DNA of 64,000 bases from Paenibacillus taichungensis (GCF_003287275.1 NZ_QEVW01000018.1:1-64000), one strand, 5' to 3'. Shown: positions 53,622 to 62,350, counted from the stretch's first letter. Made by a program: numbers and translations. The notes: generated by a model not told the origin, from the letters alone.

Positions 53622-54518
53622 ATGAATATGTTAATAAAAGTAAACGGTATTGATCTCGCCTATGATAGCTATGGCAACGAAAAGGACGAAACCATTCTTC
53701 TGATTGCCGGGCTTGGAACCCAAATGATCCGGTGGACCGTTCCATTTTGTGAGATGTTGGCGGCGCGCGGATTTCGAGTCATTCGCTTTGATAATCGTGA
53801 TACCGGCCTATCCACACACTTTAGCCATTACGCTACGTTAGATTTTGAAGCACTTGCAAAAACTCTGATGTCGGGACAGCGCCCGGATATTCCATACACG
53901 CTCAACGATATGTCTGATGATACGATTGGACTGATAGATGCTCTTGGAATACAAAAGGCACATGTCGTTGGACGCTCGATGGGCGGCATGATTGCTCAGC
54001 TTGTTGCCAACCGATATCCGGAGCGTATTTTATCTCTTACTTCCATCATGTCAACAACAGGAAATCCCGAACTCCCACCAACATCGCCTGATGTAATGGC
54101 GTTAATGACTCGTCCGGCACCAAACCCAATGGAGGATGAAGCAGGATACTTAGCTCATAGTGTTGCTTTTGCCAGACGTATTGCCGGTACAGGTTATCCA
54201 TTTGACGAGAACGAATATCATTCAATTATTCGAGAAGAGGTTCAGCGAGCTTTTGATCCGGGGAGTGTAGGGCGGCAAATTGCAGCTATTGCTGTTTCTG
54301 GAGACCGGCGTCCTCAATTGGCAAAAGTAAATGTCCCATCATTAGTAATCCATGGGGTGGACGACCCTATGTTTGTCCCAGCATGCGGAAAAGACACGGC
54401 TCATGCCATCTCTGGTGCAGAATTCATGTTACTTGAAGGCATGGGACATGATCTTCCGGCACAGTTGTTTGAAACTGTTGTTGATGGAATCGTACGGACA
54501 GCCCGACGCAAACGATAG
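53622..54518 (+). CDS. Alpha/beta hydrolase
   Basis: The 298-residue cytoplasmic hydrolase has IAGLGTQMIRW (oxyanion), FDNRDTGLS, nucleophile Ser in GRSMGGMIAQ, Asp in HGVDDPM and His in GMGHDLP. ATG at 53622 follows AAGGAGAA; the longer in-frame start overlaps the DUF2239 gene and has no site. Likely co-transcribed with DUF2239. The substrate is unknown. Confidence 0.88.
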   Translation: MNMLIKVNGIDLAYDSYGNEKDETILLIAGLGTQMIRWTVPFCEMLAARGFRVIRFDNRDTGLSTHFSHYATLDFEALAKTLMSGQRPDIPYTLNDMSDDTIGLIDALGIQKAHVVGRSMGGMIAQLVANRYPERILSLTSIMSTTGNPELPPTSPDVMALMTRPAPNPMEDEAGYLAHSVAFARRIAGTGYPFDENEYHSIIREEVQRAFDPGSVGRQIAAIAVSGDRRPQLAKVNVPSLVIHGVDDPMFVPACGKDTAHAISGAEFMLLEGMGHDLPAQLFETVVDGIVRTARRKR

Positions 54519-54588
54519 CATCATGAAAAGAAAGCTTGAGTTACGACAGGTACCCCCTTAACTGCGAACACATATATAGCCAGTTTGA

Positions 54589-54613
54589 AGCCGTCCCACT
54601 CTGTGGGATGGCT
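54589..54613 (+). terminator. Terminator after the alpha/beta hydrolase
   Basis: AGCCGTCCCAC pairs with GTGGGATGGCT across TCT; the following T-run is interrupted. Confidence 0.6.
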
Positions 54614-54762
54614 AAGTTGCTTTTGTCCATGTATTGACCTCATAGTTGACAATATGAACGTGAAGCATGCAAGTTCCGCTTAACAATGAAATAACATTTT
54701 AGAGGTACAATATTCTAGAGTACATAAAATGGATTTATTATGCGGACAGAGGAGAGGTTCGA

Positions 54763-55602
54763 TTGGAATCTACAGTAAGTCGCTCTGAATTATTGGAGAG
54801 TATATTCAAAGCTGCACCGTTTTTTGCCCAGCTCTGCCAGGAAGAAGATATTGCTCTAGCTATCGCTGATAAAGAGAAAATGATATTTTATTCGCCGGAT
54901 CGCAGCAATCCGTTGGATGTAAAACCAGGTTCAATGATCTCGAAAGGTCAAGGTATAGAAATGGCGATGACGACCAGACAGATGGTCATTAAGTCTATTC
55001 CGAAAGAAGTGTTTGGCATCCCATCGCGTACGATTGCTATTCCTATAATCGATGAAAGCGATGAGGTAGTGGGCGCGATTGCGTTCGGAGTTAGCTTGGC
55101 TAGGCAGTCCAAGCTGTCCGACTTGGCAGAACTGCTCGTCTCGGCTAATACACAAATTACGTCAAGTATGAGCAATTTGCTGGAAACGTCCAAAGAGCTT
55201 CGGGAAGCACAGGAATCGATGAGCAAGTCAGCGGATCAAACGAAGAAAGAAGTTCTTGAGACAATGAAGATAACTGATTTGGTAAAAAAGATCGCCTCGC
55301 AGACAAACATCATTGGACTTAATGCTGGTATTGAAGCGACACGTGCAGGCAGCGCAGGTAGAGCGTTCCAAGTGGTAGCTAACGAAGTGCGCAAGCTTGC
55401 CGGCGATAGTGTGAATGCGGTACAGCAAGCCGAAGAGCGTATCGGCCGCATGAGGGAGAAGGTTGAGACTATTCTCTCCAAGACCTCCACGGTCGATGCG
55501 ACGGTGCTGCGTCAGTCTGTTGAATTCAAGGAAATTGAAGAGACGTTAGCCAGTCTAAATGATTTGTCGAAACGCTTACTGGAAGCTTCGAGATATTTTT
55601 AA
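54763..55602 (+). CDS. Soluble chemoreceptor-like signalling protein
   Basis: The 279-residue protein has no membrane segment. Residues about 10-130 form a PAS/Cache-like sensor. From about 135 to the end is a long helical hairpin with the MCP signalling tip IASQTNIIGLNAGIEATRAG, then GRAFQVVANEVRKLA. The coil is much shorter than in membrane receptors, similar to B. subtilis YfmS. TTG at 54763 follows AGAGGAGAGG. It likely couples cytoplasmic signals to the chemotaxis kinase. A terminator lies at 55,688. Confidence 0.88.
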   Translation: MESTVSRSELLESIFKAAPFFAQLCQEEDIALAIADKEKMIFYSPDRSNPLDVKPGSMISKGQGIEMAMTTRQMVIKSIPKEVFGIPSRTIAIPIIDESDEVVGAIAFGVSLARQSKLSDLAELLVSANTQITSSMSNLLETSKELREAQESMSKSADQTKKEVLETMKITDLVKKIASQTNIIGLNAGIEATRAGSAGRAFQVVANEVRKLAGDSVNAVQQAEERIGRMREKVETILSKTSTVDATVLRQSVEFKEIEETLASLNDLSKRLLEASRYF

Positions 55603-55687
55603 GTAAACTAGGGAAGTTTTTGGTCTTGCGGCTTCTATGAAAAATATTGTTTTCTAGATAGCGTATCCATCAGACAATACCATATTC

Positions 55688-55729
55688 AAAAAGACCCCCA
55701 ATCAAATGAGTTGATTGGAGGTCTTTTTG
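55688..55729. terminator. Strong bidirectional terminator
   Basis: AAAAAGACC.CCAATCAA pairs with TTGATTGG.GGTCTTTTT across a five-base loop. Confidence 0.85.
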
Positions 55730-55768
55730 TTTCATTGAACAATCCGGCTCGGTTTTAGAACTTATAAA

Positions 55769-55936
55769 GTGTTCGGAGCCACCGGTACGGCTATCTTGGT
55801 TAGTGTGATGAGCAATGGGGCTAAGAAGTTCATGAAAAGTGCTGAGAACCCAAGTGACACATCGCTTGTACCATTTGCAATGACTGCCCGTGTGCATGAT
55901 GCTCTCATTTTCGGGATGATTATTGCGCTTGTCTGA
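55769..55936 (+). pseudogene. C-terminal remnant of a DHA2-type MFS drug transporter
   Basis: An uninterrupted 55-codon frame starting at the GTG at 55,769 reads FGATGTAILVSVMSNGAKKF, MKSAENPSDT and ARVHDALIFGMIIALV, the last two membrane segments of EmrB/QacA-type exporters. The remaining 400-plus codons upstream are absent, cut off by the terminator of the previous gene. It ends with a TGA inside the final membrane helix, so it is a non-functional fragment. Confidence 0.7.
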
Positions 55937-55994
55937 CGGGTGTTTTCTTCTTCCTCATTTCATCCAACTTGTTAAAAATAAGGAAGAGAACTAT

Positions 55995-57017
55995 TCATGA
56001 ACGCTCAGTGCTAAGTGACAACAAGTGTTTTAGATTGTCATCAATAAATTGATTATCAGCACGGTTGATTCCACGACCGGCAAAATGGCCCCATATCGAT
56101 TGGATTGGTTTCAAGGCAGCATTAGGTATACGCTTAGCTTCGTATTCATTATCGTCCGCTGTACAGAAGAGATCCGTGCTTCCCGGCATGATACAGGCAA
56201 GAGCTTTTATGCTCTGAAGTGCATTATCAAAATCTCCGTTATAGGAGGGGTTTGCACTGATATCTGCATGTTGGCCTGTCCATAACATTGCAAGAACATT
56301 ATGAGGATCCATATTCATAAAGCTATCTTCCCAGACACCAGCTACAAAATCCTCCAAAGTGTCAAATCCCATCTCACGGTAAAGCTCTTCTCTATAAAAT
56401 GCATGTGATAGTCCCCATCCCGCATACACCCGACCAACCGCACGCATGTCTGTAGAACTTAGTTGGTTTAATTTACTAGAATCGAAGCCGACTGCAGATA
56501 GCAGCGAAGCTTTCACGCCTTCCAGGACCACAAATGTGTGAGGCCAAGGTTTGGCGATGCCTCCGAAAGGTGCGATTCGTTCGACCATCTCCGGGTAACT
56601 TGCCCCCCATTGAAATGCCTGAATGCCGCCCATCGACCACCCGACGACGAGAGCAATCTTTTGAATGCCGAATTTTTCGGTCAGCAGTTGGTGCTGGAAT
56701 CGAACGTTATCATAGATGGTTACCTGTGGAAAGTTAGCCCGATCGAATGGAGGAGGCGTGTTACTGGGAGAGGAGGATAGCCCATTGCCCAGCAAATTGG
56801 GAACGATAATAAAATATTTCTCTGGATCGATTGCCATCCCGCTGCCAATGAGCCATTCATTCTGAACATGCTGATCCCCAAAAGCCGTTGGATAGACAAT
56901 AACATTATCCTTCTGTACATTTAATTTTCCGTATGTTTTATAAGCAAGAAAAGCATCTGGTAACGTCACTCCTGATTGTAAGAGTACATCACCCAAATTA
57001 AAAATTTCATAGTCCAT
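55995..57017 (-). CDS. MetX-like alpha/beta-hydrolase acyltransferase
   Basis: The 340-residue protein resembles the homoserine O-acetyltransferase family: TYGKLN, LLGNGLSSSPSN, nucleophile in GWSMGGIQAFQW, Asp in FCTADDNEY and His in IWGHFAG. Absence of the full set of MetX substrate motifs suggests an unspecified hydrolase or acyltransferase. ATG at 57017 follows AAGGGAG. It is divergent from the LysR gene, which probably controls it. Confidence 0.85.
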   Translation of the reverse strand: MDYEIFNLGDVLLQSGVTLPDAFLAYKTYGKLNVQKDNVIVYPTAFGDQHVQNEWLIGSGMAIDPEKYFIIVPNLLGNGLSSSPSNTPPPFDRANFPQVTIYDNVRFQHQLLTEKFGIQKIALVVGWSMGGIQAFQWGASYPEMVERIAPFGGIAKPWPHTFVVLEGVKASLLSAVGFDSSKLNQLSSTDMRAVGRVYAGWGLSHAFYREELYREMGFDTLEDFVAGVWEDSFMNMDPHNVLAMLWTGQHADISANPSYNGDFDNALQSIKALACIMPGSTDLFCTADDNEYEAKRIPNAALKPIQSIWGHFAGRGINRADNQFIDDNLKHLLSLSTERS

Positions 57018-57103
57018 CGTATAGTCGCTCCCTTCAAAATGAAATCACATGTTCACTGTGATCTCTTGTGCTCAGTATAGAGCTATGATACTCTCAATAA
57101 AAG

Positions 57104-57116
57104 TGAATATAATTCA
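57104..57116. promoter_or_regulatory. LysR-type operator candidate
   Basis: TGAAT and ATTCA flank ATA in the divergent promoter region of the MetX-like and LysR genes, with a second near-copy of ATTCAA close by at about 57,124. Confidence 0.45.
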
Positions 57117-57158
57117 AGATAGTATTCAATAAAATTGAAAGATGAAGGGGGACATTGG

Positions 57159-58064
57159 ATGGAATTACGTCAACTGAATACGTTTTGTACGGTTGCAACA
57201 ACATTGAATTTCACGCGGGCAGCAGAAGTGCTGAGCTACGTTCCTTCCAACGTCACGATGCAAATTAAAGCCTTGGAAGATGAGCTAGGAGTTCGCCTCT
57301 TTGATCGGTTAGGCAAGCAACTCGCGCTCACAACTGCGGGTAAACGCTTTTTAACACACGCCCAAGGCGTTCTTGAAAAAATGGACGAAGCTCGTAGTGC
57401 TGTCCATGATAATGAACTTCTAAGTGGTACCTTAACAATAAGTGCGAATGAGGTGATTTGTTCCTACCGGCTTCCACCTGTCTTTCAACGGTTTCGTTCG
57501 CAGCATCCGGGAGTTCGTCTAATCTTCCGCTCAGTTCCGAATCAAGAGCTCAAGCAAACACTCTTTGAGGGAACCACGGATATTGTTTATATGTTGGATG
57601 AACCCATTCGCTCGAGTGGACTTTCCGTGGAACCTTTGCTGGAAGAACATTTCCGATTGTTAGCTGCTCCAGATCACCCACTCGCTAGACGAACTGTGCT
57701 GCAATTGGAAGATTTTCATGAAGAAGTGTTCCTGACGAATGAGAAAGGTTGTCCATATCGAACGATGTTTGATCGGTCATTTGAGAAAGAGGGCATTGAT
57801 AGCATCACGTATCTAGAGTTTCAAAGTGCTGAAGCCATTAAACAATGTGCAATTTCAGGAATCGGTATTGCCTTTCTTCCTGAGATCGTCGCGGAATCTG
57901 AAATTGAACGCGGTGAACTTGTTGTCCTCCCATGGCAAATTCCGGACTTGCGGGTATATACGCAAATGTTGTGGCACAAAGACAAGTGGCTTTCACCAAT
58001 CATTTTATCTTTCATTGAAGCAACCAGGGGAGTTTTTGGTTCACAGAATGAGAATAAACTGTAA
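57159..58064 (+). CDS. LysR-family transcriptional regulator
   Basis: The 301-residue protein begins MELRQLNTFCTVATTLNFT with the LysR winged helix (RAAEVLSYVPSNVTMQIKAL) followed by a periplasmic-binding-like effector domain from about residue 90. ATG at 57159 follows AGGGGG; the in-frame TTG at 57135 has none. It should regulate the divergent MetX-like gene and itself. The effector is unknown. Confidence 0.92.
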   Translation: MELRQLNTFCTVATTLNFTRAAEVLSYVPSNVTMQIKALEDELGVRLFDRLGKQLALTTAGKRFLTHAQGVLEKMDEARSAVHDNELLSGTLTISANEVICSYRLPPVFQRFRSQHPGVRLIFRSVPNQELKQTLFEGTTDIVYMLDEPIRSSGLSVEPLLEEHFRLLAAPDHPLARRTVLQLEDFHEEVFLTNEKGCPYRTMFDRSFEKEGIDSITYLEFQSAEAIKQCAISGIGIAFLPEIVAESEIERGELVVLPWQIPDLRVYTQMLWHKDKWLSPIILSFIEATRGVFGSQNENKL

Positions 58065-58404
58065 GCCCATGTATAAATGAGGCATATAGCAGGCAGCGTT
58101 TAGCACACGTGGTTAAGGACGGTAGCACCCATTCGTCTACTTTATCTTTTGATTTTTAACCTTGAACACAAAAAAAGTCCCCTCTACAACTACAGTATTA
58201 GACTGATGTTTTATTGAACTTAACCAGTTAGACATGCAAGCAACAGTTCAACTCCAGAAGCCGTAGTAAAACAAATAGCCGCGGTTTTCGGGGTATTTGT
58301 GAGGTAAGGAAATATCCGAGAAATAGTAATTACGAATATTTGGGAAGTGTTACATTTATAATTTTGAGAGGGAGGGTTACAACTGATGGGAAAATCCACA
58401 ATCT

Positions 58405-58524
58405 GCTCCATGCAAAGTCTATTCTATAAACAACGGCGGTTGTTTGTATGGAGCAAGAACGAATGATATTTAAACCGCTGAATCATCTCTGGTATGATGT
58501 TTACTGTTTATAGAATGACTTTGC
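58405..58524 (+). other. Mutually exclusive RNA stems upstream of the CD3324 gene
   Basis: Stem 1: GCTCCAT (58,405) with ATGGAGC (58,448), enclosing AAACAAC-GGCG-GTTGTTT. Stem 2: GCAAAGTCTATTCTATAAAC (58,412) with GTTTATAGAATGACTTTGC (58,506), 19 of 20 paired. They share sequence, so only one can form. The region 58,065-58,567 holds nothing else I could support. Confidence 0.45.
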
Positions 58525-58567
58525 TCCCTTAAATTTTCAAAAAAAAGTTTTAAGGAGCAGAGCTATC

Positions 58568-58834
58568 ATGAAATATGTAAATGCAGACACTATCTTTCCG
58601 GAAGAGTTGCTAAAAGAAATTCAGAAGTACTTTCATGGCCACATGGTTTATGTCCCGACCCCTGAAAAATTGCACAAAAAATGGGGAGAAAAATCGGGGA
58701 GTAGAGAACAGCTAAGTCTAAGAAATGAAACGATCCGTCAAACATATTTCAATGGAAAGTCGATCGATGAACTCTCGGAAGAATTCGGTCTTTCCTACGA
58801 AAGCATTAAGAAAATCATTTACTCTAAAAAATAG
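58568..58834 (+). CDS. CD3324-family small protein
   Basis: The 88-residue protein starts MKYVNADTIFPEELLKEIQK and has a C-terminal resolvase-like helix-turn-helix (SIDELSEEFGLSYESIKKII). This matches the CD3324 family of short, uncharacterised, putative DNA-binding proteins in Bacillota. ATG at 58568 follows AAGGAG. A terminator follows at 58,846. Upstream is a potential RNA switch. Confidence 0.8.
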   Translation: MKYVNADTIFPEELLKEIQKYFHGHMVYVPTPEKLHKKWGEKSGSREQLSLRNETIRQTYFNGKSIDELSEEFGLSYESIKKIIYSKK

Positions 58835-58845
58835 ATTCACTTGTA

Positions 58846-58876
58846 AGTCACATCGAGCTTTCCGATGTGGCTTTTT
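58846..58876 (+). terminator. Terminator after the CD3324 gene
   Basis: AGTCACATCG pairs with CGATGTGGCT across AGCTTTC, followed by TTTT. Confidence 0.8.
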
Positions 58877-58959
58877 GTGTAGAATTTGATTCTGAATCAA
58901 ATTAAGTATATTTTCAATCAGCACCTTTTGTTACCATTAAATTAAAGGGGAGAGGTTAT

Positions 58960-60063
58960 ATGGATAAAAAGATTAAACTACTATACACACAAGATATATT
59001 GAGACAGTCCGCGCAATGTTTTGGAATACGTGAAGACTCAATTTTCGAATTAAATGGGTTTCAAAATTTCGTTTATTCCGGGGTAATTGGAAATCGAGAA
59101 GTTATTTTACGAATTGCCCATGTCACACATCGGAATGAATTATTAACCAGAGCGGAACAAGAGTTTATCACGTTCCTGGCTGATCGCGGAATGAAAGTAG
59201 CGAAGCCCATTCAGTCTTTATCAGGGGATTTTATTCATATAATTGACGAATCCTTTGTTGTGACAGCTTTTGAGAAAGCACCCGGCAGAAATGCAGTAAT
59301 AGCCGAGGAGAGCAATACGTTTTATGAGAATATCGGTCAAATGGTCGGGAAAATACATAAGTTTTCACTTCATTATTCGTCCCAACATTCACGCTATGAA
59401 TGGAATGATAATGCCCTATTAGCCTCATTTAAGAAGTATTGTCCGTTAGAATTACACGATAACTTTGATCGTTTAATTACTGAGGTTAGCGCTTTACCCA
59501 AGGAAAAAGATACGTACGGTCTTATTCATGGGGATATCAGCCCTGGCAATTATCTTAATGATGGGGACAAAGCCTTTGTTATTGACTATGACGATGCGGA
59601 ATATAGCTGGTTTGTTTCTGATATCGCTACACCATTATTTTATGAAATCCCTATTCCGTGGGTTGTGTCTGGAGATGTAAGAAAGGAGATTGCAAAGCGT
59701 TACTATTGCAATTTCTTAAACGGCTATTGTAGGGAAAACACCGTGAGTCAAGGTTGGTTAAACAAAATCCCATTATTTATTAATTTAAGGCAAACTAGAG
59801 TTTTAGCCGCATTCTATAGAAGCAGAGATTTTAACGCTCCTGATTGGAGCGAATGGGATGAGCAAGCCCGACGCTTCTATTATGAAAATTTGTTAAATAA
59901 CACTTCTATATTGATATGGACTTTTTGTGTTAACGGGTACGATAATTTAACAAAGGCAGAAAAAGAAGGGCCATCCCACAAAGGATGGCCTTTAAACTTG
60001 CCGTTACAGACAGCGCCGAGAACCGTAATAAGTGTGATTCAAATTAACAGCATAGAACCTTAG
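58960..60063 (+). CDS. APH-family phosphotransferase (kinase-like fold), 3' extended
   Basis: The 367-residue protein has the phosphotransferase signature: H190 G191 D192 in LIHGDISPGNYL and DYDDAEYSW at about 209, with a small N-lobe. Such enzymes phosphorylate small molecules such as aminoglycosides, homoserine or choline-like alcohols; the substrate is unknown. ATG at 58960 follows AAGGGGAGAGG. The last about 32 codons read through a perfect terminator hairpin at 59,966-59,993, so the original stop was probably near codon 335 and the tail is acquired. Confidence 0.85.
   Translation: MDKKIKLLYTQDILRQSAQCFGIREDSIFELNGFQNFVYSGVIGNREVILRIAHVTHRNELLTRAEQEFITFLADRGMKVAKPIQSLSGDFIHIIDESFVVTAFEKAPGRNAVIAEESNTFYENIGQMVGKIHKFSLHYSSQHSRYEWNDNALLASFKKYCPLELHDNFDRLITEVSALPKEKDTYGLIHGDISPGNYLNDGDKAFVIDYDDAEYSWFVSDIATPLFYEIPIPWVVSGDVRKEIAKRYYCNFLNGYCRENTVSQGWLNKIPLFINLRQTRVLAAFYRSRDFNAPDWSEWDEQARRFYYENLLNNTSILIWTFCVNGYDNLTKAEKEGPSHKGWPLNLPLQTAPRTVISVIQINSIEP
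59966..59993 (+). terminator. Terminator hairpin inside the 3' end of the kinase gene
   Basis: AAGGGCCATCC pairs with GGATGGCCTTT (11 pairs, one G-U) across a six-base loop. It lies inside the reading frame near codon 335. Confidence 0.65.
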
Positions 60064-60237
60064 AGTTATAGATTCTCAGCAATGCAGCTACGGCAACGAT
60101 AAGAATATGAAATTTAAGGAAAATATTCCCATATGGGTCGATAATCGAAAATTTTCGGTTAACTGTGGAATTGGATAGGGACGGGGATTATGTTTATCCA
60201 TTGTAACCATCCTTTTTGAGATATGAAGTAAAATGAT

Positions 60238-60272
60238 CAGTTATTGACTGCATGGTCAATAACTGATATATT
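60238..60272 (+). promoter_or_regulatory. TetR promoter and operator
   Basis: CAGTTATTGAC and GTCAATAACTG are perfect 11-base arms around TGCATG. Inside this, TTGACT (60,244) and TATATT (60,267) are 17 bases apart and form the promoter of the TetR gene, so bound repressor would occlude polymerase. Confidence 0.85.
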
Positions 60273-60278
60273 AATCCC

Positions 60279-60854
60279 ATGAGCAGACCAAGAGAATTTG
60301 ATGTTGATCGTGTATTACACCAGTCTATGGAAGTGTTTTGGAATCAAGGCTTCAAAGCAACTTCTTATGAGGACCTTACGCGTACTACAGGAGTTAAAAA
60401 GCAAAGTTTGTACTGTGTTTTTAAAGACAAGCGATCGTTGTTCCTGAAGGCATTGGCACTTTACCGTGAACAGGTTATAGCGAAACTGAAGGAGATTGAA
60501 GCCTTGGATTCGTCTCCAAGTGATAAACTGGATGCATTACGATATTCCCTTTTAGACGATGAAACTGGCTGCCAAGGGTGTCTAATTGTGAATGCATCAC
60601 TCGAATTCGGAACAGATGACGAGCAGGTCACACGTGAAGCTGAGCTCATGGTAGAAGAGGTTCAACTGGTATTAGAGAAGATCATAAGTAGTGGTCAGAA
60701 ACAACAGTTAATTTCCAACCGGTATACGAGTATAGAGCTTGCATCTTATCTAAATAACACGATTTTTGGTGTGAGAGTTATGGAGAAATCAGGTTCATCC
60801 CGTGAACAGATCGAGACGGTTCTGCGTACTTCATTTGGCATGATCATGTCTTGA
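60279..60854 (+). CDS. TetR/AcrR-family regulator
   Basis: The 191-residue repressor has the N-terminal helix-turn-helix (SYEDLTRTTGVKKQSLYCVF) and a C-terminal ligand domain with CQGCLIVNAS. The start ATG 60279 is close behind its own promoter with only a poor ribosome binding site. A palindrome at the promoter and a related half-palindrome before the next gene suggest it represses itself and the Old Yellow Enzyme downstream. Confidence 0.9.
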   Translation: MSRPREFDVDRVLHQSMEVFWNQGFKATSYEDLTRTTGVKKQSLYCVFKDKRSLFLKALALYREQVIAKLKEIEALDSSPSDKLDALRYSLLDDETGCQGCLIVNASLEFGTDDEQVTREAELMVEEVQLVLEKIISSGQKQQLISNRYTSIELASYLNNTIFGVRVMEKSGSSREQIETVLRTSFGMIMS

Positions 60855-60873
60855 TCTTTTTTTTGTGAAATTC

Positions 60874-60889
60874 TTGACTGCGAAGTCAA
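60874..60889. promoter_or_regulatory. Second TetR operator candidate
   Basis: TTGACTGCGAAGTCAA has arms TTGACT and AGTCAA and shares TTGACTGC and GTCAA with the core of the operator at 60,238. It lies about 170 bases upstream of the oxidoreductase. Confidence 0.6.
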
Positions 60890-61059
60890 AAATGATTAAA
60901 GGCGGATTAATGCACCACGAAATCTTGAAGGAGGTGGGGTTTTTCGATAAAAATCGTTTATTGATTCATTTGGAAGTAACGTCTAGCTGTTAACCAGGCT
61001 GGTTGCTGTTTAACATCTCCTAGGTCAAATTATATAAAACGAAATATGTGGAGGTTATT

Positions 61060-62100
61060 ATGAATTATTCTCAATCCGTAGAAGCATTGTTCCAACCTAT
61101 AGAGTTAGGTCACTTGAAGTTATCCAATCGGATCGTGATGGCGCCGATGACGCGTCAATTTTCTCCGGAGGGTATCCCGGGTTCGAATGTTGCGGGCTAT
61201 TACCGCCGCAGAGCTGAGAACGCAGTGGGGCTTATTGTGACGGAAGGGACGATAATTAATCACCCGGATGCATCCAATCAAGCCAATGTGCCGCACTTTT
61301 ATGGCGAAACTGCAATGAATGGTTGGGCACATGTTGTATCTGAAGTACATGAAGCTGGCGGTCGAATTATTCCGCAGATCTGGCATATGGGAGCCAAAGG
61401 TCATGTTAATGATTATTCGGAAGCTGAGATTACTACTATCGTTCAGGAATTCGCACAAGCAGCTTCAGAAGCGAAACGCGTTGGGTTCGATGGTGTTGAA
61501 ATCCATGGAGCACACGGCTATCTGATCGACCAATTCCTGTATGAGAAAACCAACTCTCGTACGGATCGTTACGGTGGAGATATGATGGCTCGCACACGTT
61601 TTGCAGTTGAAGTGATTGAGGCTTGCCGTGAAGTAGTGGGACCGGAATTTCCGATTGTACTGCGTTTATCTCAGTGGAAGACAGATGATTATCAGGCTAA
61701 ATTGGCTGAAACACCGGAATTACTGGAGCAGCTTCTAGCACCGTTGGTTCAAGCCGGAGTCGATATCTTCCACTGTTCCACACGCCGTTTCTGGGAGCCA
61801 GAATTCGAAGGGTCTGATCTGAATTTTGCAGGATGGACCAAAAAACTGACTGGCAAACCGACAATCACCGTTGGATCGATTGGTCTTGATGGTGACTTTA
61901 CAAGTCTGTTCACAGAAGGTAAAGGCGCAAGTAACGTCGGTATCGATGGATTGGTACAACGACTTCAGAATGATGAGTTTGATCTGGTTGGTGTAGGACG
62001 TGCTCTTCTAGTCGACCCTGAATGGGCTAAAAAAATTCAAGAAGGACGTACCGATGATCTGGTTCCATTTACGAGAGAGGCACTGACCGTACTTACTTGA
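61060..62100 (+). CDS. Old Yellow Enzyme-family NADH:flavin oxidoreductase
   Basis: The 346-residue FMN enzyme has PIELGHLKLSNRIVMAPM, the flavin-binding IHGAHGYLIDQFL and RTDRYGGD, and the late FDLVGVGRALLVDP. ATG at 61060 follows GGAGG. Between QIWHMG and EAEITTIVQ the loop is about 35 residues shorter than in typical members, which carry a segment with SGL-type motifs there. It reduces activated alkenes with NAD(P)H. The TetR upstream probably induces it under electrophile stress. A terminator follows at 62,317. Confidence 0.9.
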   Translation: MNYSQSVEALFQPIELGHLKLSNRIVMAPMTRQFSPEGIPGSNVAGYYRRRAENAVGLIVTEGTIINHPDASNQANVPHFYGETAMNGWAHVVSEVHEAGGRIIPQIWHMGAKGHVNDYSEAEITTIVQEFAQAASEAKRVGFDGVEIHGAHGYLIDQFLYEKTNSRTDRYGGDMMARTRFAVEVIEACREVVGPEFPIVLRLSQWKTDDYQAKLAETPELLEQLLAPLVQAGVDIFHCSTRRFWEPEFEGSDLNFAGWTKKLTGKPTITVGSIGLDGDFTSLFTEGKGASNVGIDGLVQRLQNDEFDLVGVGRALLVDPEWAKKIQEGRTDDLVPFTREALTVLT

Positions 62101-62316
62101 TTGCAGTTATACTGATTGGCATCGATAATCTCTAGACGAATAAAATCTTCATAATTGTTTCAATTAATAAGACATAACACAACCTAAAATCAGCACCTTT
62201 CAATAAACTAGGTTTGTTAGCACCATGGTGGCTTCGACCTGAAATTTTATCAGTTTTCAAATATGCGATGCTGGTCTTGTTGAAACAACAGAAAACGTTA
62301 GCTTAATAAAACCAAG

Positions 62317-62350
62317 AAAGCAGCTGACCAACGTGATCAGCTGCTTTTGG
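62317..62350 (+). terminator. Terminator after the oxidoreductase
   Basis: AAAGCAGCTGA pairs with TCAGCTGCTTT across a nine-base loop, followed by T. It lies 216 bases after the stop; the region between is AT-rich with no gene. Confidence 0.75.

Noticed and set aside
58386..58446. Twenty-codon ORF MGKSTICSMQSLFYKQRRLF
   Set aside because: It lies inside the structured RNA region; the AGGGAGGG upstream is tempting, but nothing else supports it as a gene.
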